The position numbers were made by a program, and so were the translations under genes. From Inia geoffrensis (taxonomy: Eukaryota; Chordata; Mammalia; Artiodactyla; Iniidae), in assembly GCA_036417435.1 (NCBI GenBank), contig CM070899.1, positions 6,067,001-6,131,000 of the forward strand: a stretch of 64,000 bases of DNA, written 5' to 3'. Of this stretch, positions 1 to 9,798 are shown piece after piece (the stretch's first letter is position 1; each line of letters starts with the position of its first letter). Under the pieces are notes generated by a model. The model saw only the letters and a list, made by a program, of their open reading frames with translations. It ran no database searches and was not told the DNA's origin.

Positions 1-8
1 GTTGTCAG
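1..8 (+). CDS. BCL11B: BCL11B exon 3, last 8 coding bases
   Basis: The window opens with gttgtcag followed directly by a GT donor. Read in the frame required by the terminal exon, this is the last base of a codon, then Leu, Ser and the first G of a Gly codon that is completed by GT at 49620-49621. Known BCL11B protein has Gln-Leu-Ser-Gly-Lys-Asp-Glu at this junction in the long isoform, which matches exactly. This cassette exon, about 213 nt in human, is skipped in the shorter isoform. Only its 3' end is visible, so the call depends on the junction match and the donor. Confidence 0.8.
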
Positions 9-14
9 GTAACC
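9..14 (+). promoter_or_regulatory. BCL11B: 5' splice donor of intron 3
   Basis: The exon ends in TCAG and the intron starts GTAACC. The GT and the A's at +3 and +4 fit the consensus, but +5 and +6 are C instead of the usual G and T. This makes a weak donor, in keeping with an exon that is known to be optional in this gene. Confidence 0.75.
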
Positions 15-1597
15 GACGGCCGCGGTGGGGGCGGGCTCCCGGGGGTGGTGGGTGTGCCCTGGGCAGGGCTGGCGGCTGCCTCTCCCAGGTGGGCTGGGGC
101 AAGGTGGGGACCCAGGGGAGACGTGCAACTTGCACCCCGGAAGGCACTTTTGGGGAGGTGCCGGGGAAATGGCGAAGGATGTCGGCAGAGCTGTACCCGG
201 GTGCCCTGGTCCCCGTTGGTCAGGAGATACCCCTGTGCCTCCACCCATTCTGAGGTCTCGCTCCCAGAACGCCTTCCCCCAGCCTCCAAATTTCATCTCT
301 TTGGGCTGTTTAGCTAAAGTTTAATTGGATAACGCTTAACATCTGAGGTTTTCTTCTGCCCTCGCCACTGCCGCCCCCCCCCAGCCCCAACCAGTACCCT
401 CACCCCCACCTCATGGCTAGGAGAAGATTCTTTGGTTGTCTGTGTACATCCCTGGAGCCGTCCAAAATGCTGAGTTTCTCTTTGCGAGAATGTGTTGCCC
501 ATTAACTTTTAGAAAAAAGTTTTCTCTGAAGGAGCCTGTTAGCGTCGGCTCTGGGAGGGAGTGAAACATTGTGGGGTGTGTTGGGGGCGGGTAGGGGTAA
601 GGGGCGGGGCTGAGCGCCCAGCTCCGGGTCGGCGTGGCTGCCCATTATACAGATGGGCAGACAGCGCAGTGTGGCGACCCGACCTGCTCTCTGTTACATC
701 CCTTCTCCCTCCCCAAGCAAGACCCAAACTCCTGCTCTGGCCTGAGGTCCCTGGAATTTTCAGGCAGGGACCTCTCATTCCAGCCTCTCCTGCCCAGTAT
801 CTTTGTGGAGCCTGATGCAAAAAGCATTGAGGCCATGGGAGCCGGGATGCTGACACAGACACCGGTGGTGGCGAATGTCCTGCAGGGGCCGGGAAAGGAG
901 AGGGTTGGTGCCGAGCCGGGGCTGATTCTTTGTGTCCCTGCTTTCTCACCGGGTACGTTGCAGGCTTTCTCTTGACTCGAGTGGTACAAGGAAAACTGTT
1001 TATTGGGCAGGTTTTGCTTTTAATTGAAGCTGTCCCAAGGGATGGTCCCTGTTAGAGCCACAGCTCTGCAGAGGGCCACAGGCGGCCCAGCTCCAGGGTT
1101 AAGAGCTCCCCGGGCCTTCCTGCTGGTGGGGTGGCCTGCAGCCTTTAGCACCCCTTGCTGTGACAGATCGTGACATCATAGGTCCTGGGCTTGTGTCTTG
1201 AACGCACAAAGCAAAGACTGAATCACCTGGGAAGGAGTCCCCGCACAGCTTACAAAGAAGCCGGCTCCCTGCCCCGGGCTGCCCGGGTGCCCACGGTGAT
1301 TGGGGCTCCGGTCCCAGCTCTGTAGGTCTGTGCTGTGATCCCTGCTTGCTGAGTGTGGGATGCCTACTCCGTCTGGGTGGCTGCCCTGCTCTAATGGCTT
1401 CCTGTAATTAGTGCTGCAGCCCTGCAACCACTCAGGGGGCCGTACTGTCAAAGATCCCCCTGAGTGTTCATGACTGGACTTGGTTAAATTCTGTGGTGCG
1501 GGAACACGCTCTCCCTGGCAGTGGAGTGCCTGGGGCTTTGCTTAACTTTCCACTTTGCTTAACTTCTGGCTCTGCTTAGAAGCTGTGGTGCCGAGCA
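15..1597. other. Intron start, unique GC-rich sequence
   Basis: Apart from the G-run cluster, a C-run near 373 and a short MIR-like scrap near 640-690, I see no gene or clear repeat. The sequence is GC-rich with no long reading frame of convincing composition. Confidence 0.5.
583..610 (+). other. G-quadruplex-capable G-run cluster
   Basis: Five runs of three to five G's are separated by one to three bases on the sense strand, about 575 nt downstream of the exon 3 donor. This fits the classical G4 pattern in the nascent transcript. Confidence 0.5.
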
Positions 1598-1710
1598 GGA
1601 GATGTTACACCCCTGTTTTACAGATGGGGAAACAGAGGCTTGGGGAGGGTGAGTGGCTGGGCCCAGGTTGCAGAACTGGGATTTGTTGTCAGGATGCCTC
1701 CCGACAAGGC
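1598..1710 (-). repeat. MIR-family SINE relic
   Basis: The stretch ttttacagatggggaaacag, then a gagg-rich piece and a gcagaactgggatt piece, is the reverse complement of the MIR core (the part reading ctcagtttccccatctgtaaaa). Confidence 0.6.
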
Positions 1711-1866
1711 CACCCCGCTTCCCGCTGAGCCCCATGCCTCTGCCTACATCCTGGGGATGTTCTTACCCAGTCACTCTCTCAGCCACAGTGCCACCCGCTT
1801 CCTTGTAGGGACCGTGAATTGAGGGCCTACTGTGTGCTGCCTTGTGCTAGGCATTTTGTGTGCGTT

Positions 1867-2173
1867 TTTTTTTTTTTTTTTTTTTTTTTATAAATTTATT
1901 TATTTATTTTTGGCTGTGTTAGGTCTTCGTTTCTGTGTGTGGGCCTTCTCTAGTTGCGGCGAGCGGGGGCCACTCTTCCTCGCAGTGCGCGGGCCTCTCA
2001 CTGTCGCAGCCTCTCTTGTTGTGGAGCACAAGCTCCAGACGCGCAGGCTCAGTAGCTGTGGCTCACGGGCTCAGTTGCTCCGTGGCATGTGGGATCTTCC
2101 CAGACCAGGGCTCAAACCCATGTCCCCTGCATTGGCAGGCAGATTCTCAACCACTGCGCCACCAGGGAAGCCC
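1867..2173 (-). mobile_element. CHR-type tRNA-Glu SINE (long form), antisense
   Basis: It starts with a poly-T and TTTA-rich tail (1867-1911) and ends with the complement of the tRNA-like head (gccaccagggaagccc). The body reads as the cetartiodactyl CHR SINE. It is flanked by a perfect 10-bp target-site duplication, tgtgtgcgtt, at 1857-1866 and 2174-2183. The complement of the B box (gggctcaaaccc) is visible near 2108. This is an older, longer subfamily than the copies at 3812 or 45687. Confidence 0.9.
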
Positions 2174-2189
2174 TGTGTGCGTTCTTGAA

Positions 2190-2276
2190 TTTAATGCTCA
2201 CAGCCACCTTAGGAGGTGGGTTTACTGTCCCCACTTTACAGATGAGAAAATGAGGCTCACCTTCATTTGTTCACTC
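2190..2276 (-). repeat. MIR/L2-like relic interrupted by a SINE
   Basis: The segment ccccactttacagatgagaa is the reverse-complement MIR core. An ATTC-repeat run follows and is the landing site of the next SINE. Confidence 0.5.
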
Positions 2277-2288
2277 ATTCATTCATTC

Positions 2289-2408
2289 TTTTTTTTTTGG
2301 CCACACTGCGCATCTTGTGGGATCTTAGTTTCCCGACCAGGGATCGAACCTTGGCCCCCAGCACTGGAAGTGCGGAGTCCTAACCACTGGACCGCCAGGG
2401 AACTCCCC
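2289..2408 (-). mobile_element. Short tRNA-Glu SINE (CHR-related), antisense
   Basis: This is a poly-T tail followed by the complement of a tRNA-Glu SINE head, with gaccagggatcgaacc as the B-box complement and ccgccagggaactcccc as the end. A perfect 14-bp duplication (attcattcattctt) lies at 2277-2290 and 2409-2422, so the copy at 2291-2408 is a clean insertion into an ATTC run. Confidence 0.85.
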
Positions 2409-2423
2409 ATTCATTCATTCTTG

Positions 2424-3326
2424 TGCAGACCACAGTGCGGTCCATCATGGCAGGTCCCAGCCCTCCTGAAGCTTGCAGTCTGGTGGGCCGGGTGGTGGAG
2501 TAGGAATGGGGACCTGTAGGGAGGGGATGGAAGGGCCGAGGTGGGGTTTGATCCTGGGTCACACATCCTGCACCTGCTACACCTTTGGCGTTGGCTCACC
2601 TGGCTTAGAGCCTTCTTCGATTTTAGAATTTGATGCCGTGAGGGCTCAGAGCCCGTGAACAGACCCTATGCTTGCTGGGGAGGGGAGCGAGGTGGGGCTG
2701 TGTCTGTTCCTGGGGTCCCTGGGACCTCTCCTCCTGACCTGCTAAGGGGCCGACCCTCAGCTTCCGACACTCTACCCTGATCGCCGGCACTGATCTTTCA
2801 TCGATGGGCCTGCGGTAATCAGCCTGCGCCAGGTTGTGCCATTGTATTTTCAGATCAGTTTCAGTACCTGAAAATATCCTATTCCAGTGGTTTTCGTCCC
2901 TTTGTGGCTTCTGTCCCTGGCACTGGGCTGTTTGCTAAAGTGTTTTTAGTGCCTGTTTAATTAGTAGTTTGAATGGAGCCATTAAATTCCCAGTAACCCG
3001 TTAGGAAGAAGTGGTCCTCTGTAAAGATGGAAAGGGGCCTCCGTCCTTACTTTGTTCTGCCCCTTTTCGGATCAGGATGCACTGAACCTATCTCTTCAAA
3101 TTAATATGGAAAACCCTGATGTAACTGTGTTTCACACAGGTTAATTGCATGCCCGTGAATGCATTTGAGGTTATTTATAGAAGGATGGGATATTATGGGG
3201 GAGAAAACCACACAGGTATGTGTGTTTGTGTACCTTTCCGGCTGGCGGCATCCCAAACAGCCCCGCCTTCCAGGACCCCAACACCAGATCTCCTTCTGAT
3301 GGTCACAGTGGGAAGGAGGGGTCCCC
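2424..3326. other. Intronic unique sequence
   Basis: An L2-like scrap (ccctcctgaagcttgcagtc) sits at about 2455-2500. The AT-rich piece 2850-3200, with TTTAATTAG and TTTATAG motifs, could be a weakly conserved element. No gene is seen. Confidence 0.35.
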
Positions 3327-3539
3327 TTTTTTTTTTTTTTTTTTTTGCGGTATGCAGGCCTCTCACTGCCGTGGCCTCTCCCGTTGCGGAGCGCAGGCTC
3401 CGGACGCACAGGCTCAGCGGCCATGGCTCACGGGCCCAGCCGCTCCGTGGCATGTGGGATCTTCCCGGACTGGGGCACAAACCCGTGTCCCCTGCATCGG
3501 TAGGCAGACTCTCGACCACTGCACCACCAGGGGAGCCCC
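3327..3539 (-). mobile_element. CHR-2-type SINE, antisense
   Basis: A 20-base poly-T tract is followed by the complement of the full CHR-2-like body and tRNA head, ending caccaccaggggagcccc. The flanking duplication is weak, about 7 bp of CCCCTTT type. The end of the poly-T reads gcggtatgcag|gcc, which resembles a 3' splice site on the sense strand. Confidence 0.9.
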
Positions 3540-3671
3540 CTTTGCTTTTTGACTCTGTTGAGTTGCGGTGTTCCTGGAAACTGAAATTTCTACCCTGAGA
3601 AATTCCACGTAGGAACTTCTCCAAGGTGCCCGGGGAATCAAAAGTCTAAGGCTGTGGCCTTGGCCTTTACT

Positions 3672-3738
3672 CCGCCTGGCCAGTGATCTTGAATAAGTCA
3701 TTTCCCCTCTCTGGGCCTCAGTTTCCCCTTGTGTAAAT
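3672..3738 (+). repeat. MIR core fragment
   Basis: The core reads gatcttgaataagtcatttc followed by ctctctgggcctcagtttcc, a direct match to the sense MIR core. It runs into the AT/AC microsatellite. Confidence 0.65.
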
Positions 3739-3780
3739 ATATATATGTATACACACACACACATACACACGTGTGTGTGG
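3736..3780. repeat. AT/AC/GT microsatellite
   Basis: Consecutive TA, CA and GT dinucleotide runs (tatatatgtatacacacaca, then cgtgtgtgtgg). It is partly self-complementary. Confidence 0.8.
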
Positions 3781-3811
3781 TACATATGTAGCACTTAAAA
3801 ACGAGGCTCCT

Positions 3812-4039
3812 TGGGCTTCCCTGGTGGTGCAATGGTTGAGAGTCCGCCTGCTGATGCAGGGGACACGGGTTCGTGCCCCGGTCCGGGAGGATCCCACATG
3901 CCGCGGAGCGGCTGGGCCCGTGAGCCATGGCCGCTGAGCCTGCGTATCCGGAGCCTGTGCTCTGCAACGGGAGAGGCCACAGCAGTGAGAGGCCTGCGTA
4001 CCGCAACAAAACAAAACAAAATAAAACAAACAAAAAAAT
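3812..4039 (+). mobile_element. CHR-2-type SINE, sense
   Basis: The tRNA-like head gggcttccctggtggtgcaa carries the A box, and gggttcgtgccccgg carries the B box. The body ends in an A-rich tail with AAAAC units. The 9-bp duplication gaggctcct is at 3803-3811 and 4040-4048. With the antisense copy at 3327-3539 it forms an inverted pair about 270 nt apart. Confidence 0.92.
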
Positions 4040-4245
4040 GAGGCTCCTCATATTGAGAACATATTGATCAGTGTCAATTACTGAGATGCTAGGGATGCCT
4101 GGGTATGGGACTTGGCGGGGGTTCCCAAGGCAGGGGTGGGGTATTCAGAGAACCGCTGGGCTTTGGACCCCTGAACACTTCCCTATTCTGAGGTTTCTAC
4201 CATTGGGAGGCAGTCATCAGTGTCAGACGGCAGGGTGAAGGCTGC

Positions 4246-4400
4246 TCAGTCCTGTATGGCTCTGTGACCTTGGACAAGTCATTTCCACTCTCTGCCTCAG
4301 TTTCCCCACCTGTAAAATGGGGGGGGGTCACTGAAGACTTGTTCTGAGGACTGGCTGAGATCATACACTCCAGGTGCTGAGAACAAGGCCTCTTGCTGAG
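4246..4400 (+). repeat. MIR SINE relic
   Basis: The core tctgtgaccttggacaagtc is followed by tctgcctcagtttccccacc and tgtaaaatgg, then a degenerate 3' part including gaggactggctgagatcata. Confidence 0.75.
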
Positions 4401-4479
4401 CGAGCCCTCCAGACATTCTGACTCATGCATGAGCAGGATGGGTTTCACATCATTATATCATTACCTGCTCGGCTCTGTT

Positions 4480-4970
4480 TGGAATCAAGCTGGATCCCTA
4501 GTTTCCATTCTTAAAGGCATTTAGCCTCTTGGCTGGCTCAGATCATGTACCAGCATTGGGAAGTGGAAAAGGAACTGAGAAACTCATTGCATATTTAAAA
4601 GCCACAAATGGTCATCAGCCATAATGATTAATACATGCGCTTGGTGAAGTTCAAGGTCTTCAGCAAGAATGCACAGGATCCCGGCTCGGGGAAGTGAAGT
4701 GTTTGGATTTAATAGAAGGAGTCAGTTGCAGTCATTAGTATATGCTGAAATCACAGGGCAATCTTGTAAAGTTAAATTCAATTTACTTTTCTACTGAAAT
4801 TGTGCTTGCTGTGTTATTTAACTAGTCTGGGGTGTCTTGGCATGGGTTAAAGGGACAATAAAGATAAAAGAATACCTGTAAGTAAATAGTAGGGTTTCAC
4901 AGTAGAATGTGTCGTTTTCTCCTCTTTCAGTTATATCCCAGTGTTCATTTTGCGTTGGTTTTTATAACCG
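4480..4970. promoter_or_regulatory. AT-rich unique island, candidate conserved regulatory element
   Basis: This repeat-free, moderately AT-rich block stands out from GC-rich surroundings. It contains homeodomain-type ATGATTAATA (4624-4633) and an adjacent SOX-like ACAAT and GATA-type AGATAA at 4855-4867. Conservation cannot be measured here, so function is inferred from composition only. Confidence 0.35.
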
Positions 4971-6059
4971 AATCCTTCCAATGGGGTGCCGTAGCTTAGA
5001 CCACCCTAGCTGTGGAAGCTTGATGCAATTAATACAGTCTGTCTGGAAAGTGGTCTTATTTCTGGAAGTTTTATGTTAATGATATGGTCTGTGCTTTGCA
5101 CATTTCATACCAGAACAAGAAGCAAGCCGTAGTTTCATTTCGGTCTGGGTTTGATTGACACTGGAGGATCAGTGGGCAGCCGCAGGGCGATGTGGCCCAA
5201 GATGGCAACGCTCTCCAGGCCCCTGCTGGTGCATATGCCTCCAGTCTGGGGCAGGGGGTGCAGAGGCACTCCGGTGGGGCGTGGGGGCCTCCATGGAGAC
5301 CTTGGAGGGAGGGGTGAGTATGGGCTGAAGAAAAGAAGTGAGTGTGGGTGAGTGTGGGTGGACAGAAGCACTCTTTTGGGGAAGGTTCCAGACACTCCCT
5401 TGCCTTTCTCCTGATTCTGCAAAGACCCATTCCTTGCGGGGTCTTTCTGGGCTCACCCAGTCCCAGGGGCCATGGTGGTTGGATCGCTGTGGAGGAAGGG
5501 CTTTCAGGGGAGTTATTAAAAATTTAAAGAGTCATCTGTACGCCCTGCGCCGGTGTCCACATCATGCAAGGGGCTGTTGGTCCAGCCTATCAGTGGTTCC
5601 TGGAGTCTGCTCTGGTGTCTGCTGGCTTCTTGGGATCACGCTGCTGCAGAGGCTGCCCTTGACCACCTGCCTTTAGAACCCAGGCACCTCCTTCAGTAAT
5701 TGGAGGAAGTGCCGGGAGAGGCCATGGAGAGAGCTGCAAGGCTCCCGGGACGGAGGGTGGCAGGGCTTGGGTGGACTCCAGAAAAGTCCCCTGTCCGCCA
5801 GAGCTGCAGACTCACATCTCCTCCAGCACCACCGGGCGCCAGACGGGGATTGGGGGCCAGAAGGAGTGCGATGCTGCCTAGTGGGGGGGCAGGGGCACCT
5901 ACCCGCATGACTGTCCTTAGATAAAAGGGGGGGGGGTCCCAGCAACATCCTGGAGTGGAGACCGGTGCAGCCTCCCCAGCTTTCGTTTCCCTCTCCAAGC
6001 CGGCCCTTCAGACGTTCTGAAGGCAGAGCTAAATCAAAGAGTTCTGTTCAAATCCGCAC
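4971..6059. other. Intronic unique sequence
   Basis: Mixed unique sequence with a G-run at 5927-5937. No gene and no recognisable repeat. Confidence 0.4.
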
Positions 6060-6260
6060 AAGATGTTGCTGTTTTTCTGCTCTGACAGGAGAGGCATTTG
6101 GAAGTGCAGTTTCTTTCTTTCTTTCTTTCTTTTTTATAGCTGTCTTAAAAAGGAGTTTGGCTGTTTAGCACAGCTGGTGCTCATTACATTATGCACTGGC
6201 AATAAAATAGCATGTGTAATTAATTTTTAATGCAGCGCTGGGTGCAGCGCTTTAAAGCAG
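6060..6260. promoter_or_regulatory. Candidate conserved element with TTTC run
   Basis: A short (TTTC)n tract (6110-6132) precedes an AT-rich unique block with TAATTAATTTTTAATG at 6217-6232 and two nearby gcagcgc words. It looks like constrained non-coding DNA, but this is an impression from composition. Confidence 0.3.
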
Positions 6261-6461
6261 TTAGTGGATGTGAAGAGGCAACACTGGCCACCGACATCAG
6301 AGATCTCAGAGCAAGGCGGCCACGTTCTGCAGCTTGAAACGGAATCCGAAAGGGGCAGAGGAGGCTGTGCGCCCTCTGCTTGGATGGGATGGTCCAGAAA
6401 TGGGTCCGCCTCTGGTGACCTGAAGGCTTGAGTTAATTTTAAACGATCTAGGATCAGGGGT

Positions 6462-6600
6462 CCCGAGAGATCATCTCACCCAACCCCTTCATTGTCTAGA
6501 TGGGGACACCGAGGCAGAGAGTGGGGAAGAGACCACAAGATGTGTGGGGCAGAGCCGGCTTGGACCGAGCCCCCCGGCCTCTGCCCACGAGGCTATACTG
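6462..6600 (-). repeat. MIR-like relic
   Basis: The segments ccccttcattgtctagatgg and ggacaccgaggcagagagtg follow the reverse-complement MIR pattern. Confidence 0.45.
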
Positions 6601-6954
6601 CCCCTCTTGCGTTCATATTGAAAACTGGAGAAGGAAATTCATCGTCTAGCTGAAGCCATGCGAAACGTGCAGTTAGATTTGGCAACGGAGAGAAATTTTG
6701 CTTTGGGGAGCCCTGTACCTAGCCTCTCGGACCCCCACTTTTGCCATCTGCAGTGGGGACCTGCCTCTGTGCGTCCCAGGTTTGAGACATTCTGTGGTTG
6801 TGCTTTGATCGCTGGCAGCTCCATCTCTTCTTGGGCATCTCTTCTGTGGCATGGATTTATGCTCGAACTTAAATGCCATAGTGGACACATATTGGCGGAA
6901 GAGCTGCAGGCATTGTGGGAAGCTCCAGAGATGGGACCGTGCTTAGTCCTTGTT

Positions 6955-7045
6955 CTCGAGGTGCACGTGTGTCAATATGTGACCCTGGGCCAGCTGCTTT
7001 CTTTCTCCAAGCCTCAGTTTCCCCATCTGGGAAATGGGGACACTA
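6955..7045 (+). repeat. MIR core fragment
   Basis: tgtgaccctgggccagctgc followed by caagcctcagtttccccatc and tgggaaatgggg is the sense MIR core. Confidence 0.7.
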
Positions 7046-7334
7046 ACTAGAAGTATCCACTCTTGATCCCTGCCTTGGAGGGTCCCCGACGGGCTTCCAC
7101 TCTGGGGTGGCCACTGCTGATCGCCAGCACGTGGGGAAGCAGAGGCAAAGGGAAGTGTGGGGGCGGGCAGGAAGGAGAAGGCTGGGCTGTTGAAAAGCCT
7201 TGGGTACCCCGTACCTCGATGATGACTTGATTGCCATCTCTTTGAAAGTCCTGCCTGGGAGGTTTTCTTAGCATGAATGAAAGAGGAGGACGGCCCACCG
7301 CCATCACTGCTCCTAAGACTTGCCGCTGTGTCTA

Positions 7335-7555
7335 AAGGGGCTGCTAGTTCCCAGCACTGTCCCGGGCACTTTGCATACCTCCCTCAGTCACCCGTCGTCA
7401 TAACACCTGTAAAGAAAGGCAGCCCCATCCTTTTGCTCATGAGGATACTGGGGCTCAGAGAGGCCAAGCAATGCCCCGGGGGTCACACAGCACACAAACA
7501 GCAGAACTGAGATCGGAACTGAGGTCTGGCCAGCTGTGAAGTCATGTTCTCAGCT
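7335..7555 (-). repeat. MIR relic, near full length
   Basis: From agcactgtcccgggcacttt through gaggatactggggctcagag and ggggtcacacagcacacaaa to the 5' part near 7550, this reads as an antisense MIR, about 220 bp long. Confidence 0.7.
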
Positions 7556-7689
7556 CTCCCTTCCGGCTTCACGTTGGGCTGCTTGGTGGCTCAGACGTGG
7601 GCAACAGAAAAGCAGCTCACCCGTGAGAGACCAGACCACATTCGGACACGATCCTGGGAGAGTCCCCTGCGTCTTCCTTCCTTCACCGA

Positions 7690-7830
7690 TCATGCTGGTG
7701 CCTGATCTGGGCTGGACGCAGGGATCCAGGAATGAGCTCCCTGGGGTCTCTGCCCTAGAGGAGCTCACGGCAGTGGGGGAGCACAGAGTGCGAGGTACAC
7801 GCTCCGTGATGCCTTTCTCTGCTTAAAGGA
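7690..7830. repeat. L2-like relic
   Basis: The words tctgccctagaggagctcac and gcagtgggggagcacag resemble the conserved L2 3'-end segment that reads ccctgccctcatggagctta. Identification is tentative. Confidence 0.35.
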
Positions 7831-8914
7831 AGTTAAACAACTGGGCTTGTGGGAGCTGGGAGGGCCCCCGAGGACCACTGGGATTTTCCTGATGGAGAAG
7901 GTGAGGCTGGCGGAGGGGACAGGCTTCTTCCAAGGCGTGGGTCAGTGACAGATGTGGGTGTGGGTACCTGCCAAGAGGGGTCTTGCTGACCCAGTGAGCC
8001 TTCTGTAGCCCCGGCTGGCCCCTAAGGGGTCTGAGTTGTTAGTGACTTGCGGGGACACAGTTTCTCTGGACTCTCAGACCACCAGAGGGAAGTTTTGACA
8101 TTGATGAAGAGGGCTGGAGCATGGGAAAAGCTTTTCTCATCAAATCAACCTCAGATTTCTTCACACACCAGGCTGACTTATAACCCTATTTTGGTCTTCC
8201 CAGTGCTTGGGCTGGCCGAGCCCTCCAGGTGCTGGTGGATGACGAAGACCCAGAAAAGGTGTGCTCGTGTTTGTGAGAGCAAGCCGAAGAAATACAGGGC
8301 ATGCTGTTCCCATCTCATTTTCATACACAGTTCCCTAGAAGCAATTTCTCCTCCTTCAGGAGAAACCAACTTTTCATCGTCCTTACAGCTGGACGTGTTC
8401 TTTGTTGCTTTTTTGGTGGGAGGAACAAGATGTACTTGACTTTTCAAACCCCAGGGCCAGTCAGGGCAGAGGGGCTGCATACTGTACATATTTCACAATC
8501 AAACCCAAATAGTCTAAACCATGAAATAAAGTTTATCCAAACATAATCAAGGCTGGCCAATTTAATCCAAAAAGCGATGGGAAGACACCCTTGGCGGGCA
8601 GGGGTCCCTCTGTGTGGTGTTTAGCTGCTCGGAGCTGCCCGGCGTTATACCTGCAGGGAATCATAGCCTGCCCATCACTCCCACCCGCTCCTTGGGTATT
8701 AGTTAATAATAACTGAGAGCCCGGGGTGGGGGTGGGGTGTGACCACGGTGTGTGGTCAGGGTGGGTGATGCATCCACCGTGATTTCCTCTCCCATCAGCG
8801 TCCTTACACTCAGCAGGGGGCCACCGGGTCATGGCCTGGTCATCATTTTTGTGTCCCCACTGTGCATCAGGCTCTCTGCAGGGGCCTTCCCACACATGTA
8901 AGCTTCTCCCTTAG
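7831..8914. other. Intronic unique sequence
   Basis: No gene or clear repeat is visible. The short reading frames present have no protein-like composition. Confidence 0.4.
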
Positions 8915-9060
8915 GAAGGCAACCTATTCTGTAGTTCACAGGTGATGAGACTTTGACCAGAGAGGTGATGCGACTTGCCCGAAGTTGCACAGCTGGTAGA
9001 CGGCAGAGGTGGGATTTGAACCCGGGTCTCCTTGGGTCTGGGAACCACAGCCTGCTCCTT
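8915..9060 (-). repeat. MIR relic
   Basis: ggtgatgcgacttgcccgaa, gttgcacagctggtagacgg and tgggatttgaacccgggtct match the antisense MIR 5' half in order. Confidence 0.75.
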
Positions 9061-9085
9061 TTCTTGCTTTCTGGCTCCCAGACCG

Positions 9086-9097
9086 CCCACCTGCTGG
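9086..9097 (-). promoter_or_regulatory. CTCF-like core motif
   Basis: cccacctgctgg agrees at 11 of 12 positions with the reverse-complement CTCF core (GCCMYCTRSTGG). A single motif match is weak evidence of binding. Confidence 0.25.
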
Positions 9098-9139
9098 CCT
9101 TGTACCTGGCAGGTGTGAGGGAGAGGAGCAAGTTATGAA

Positions 9140-9550
9140 TCACAGAGCAGCTCAGGGTGATAAGAATGCCTGTGTTTTATGATTTCAGCGGAAGGGATCA
9201 GAGGTCTCGGGACTTCTCCAGGGAGGTTAATGCAAAAACGGAGTCACCACCTGCAGAGACAGGGGCAGTTGGAGTCTTTCCATAAGTCCAGACATTTTTA
9301 ATGATTGCCTTTGTTCATAAGAGGTGAGGAGGAGTGGCTGGCGGGACCAGGCCCCCAGCTGCCTGAGTCGCCCTTGGAGCTGTATGTGAGCAGCGCTGAC
9401 GCAGGCGCCCTCGTCTTGAATTTCCTTGTGCTTTATTAACCAGCGCCTTGTTTTATTCTTGCTTTACTAGTAAAGGGAACCACACTGCTTGAGGGCCCAC
9501 TGTGTGCACGGGCTGCATACGATCATCTGCACCGATTCTTTCTTGCAACG
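9140..9550. other. Intronic unique sequence
   Basis: No repeat or gene is visible. It leads into the target site of the next SINE. Confidence 0.35.
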
Positions 9551-9767
9551 TTTTTTTTTTTTTTTTTTTTTTTTGCCGGTACGCGGGCCTCTCATTGTTG
9601 CGGCCTCTCCCGTTGCGGAGCACAGGCTCCGGACACGCAGGCTCAGCGGCCATGGCTCACGGGCCCAGCCGCTCCGCGGCATGTGGGATCTTCCCGGACC
9701 AGGGCACGAACCCGCATCCCCTGCATCAGCAGGCGGACTCCCAACCACTGCGCCACCAGGGAAGCCC
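9551..9767 (-). mobile_element. CHR-2-type SINE, antisense
   Basis: A 24-base poly-T tract is followed by the complement of the full SINE body, ending cgccaccagggaagccc. The imperfect duplication tcttgcaacg / tctcacaacg (9541-9550 and 9768-9777) has two mismatches. Confidence 0.9.
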
Positions 9768-9798
9768 TCTCACAACGGTTTGAGCCTATGTGTGCTGG

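Noticed and set aside
3193..3624. ORFs of 70-150 codons overlapping SINEs at 1867, 3327, 3812, 9551, 45687 and 48638
   Set aside because: They are translations of SINE bodies and recur almost identically at every copy, so they are not genes.
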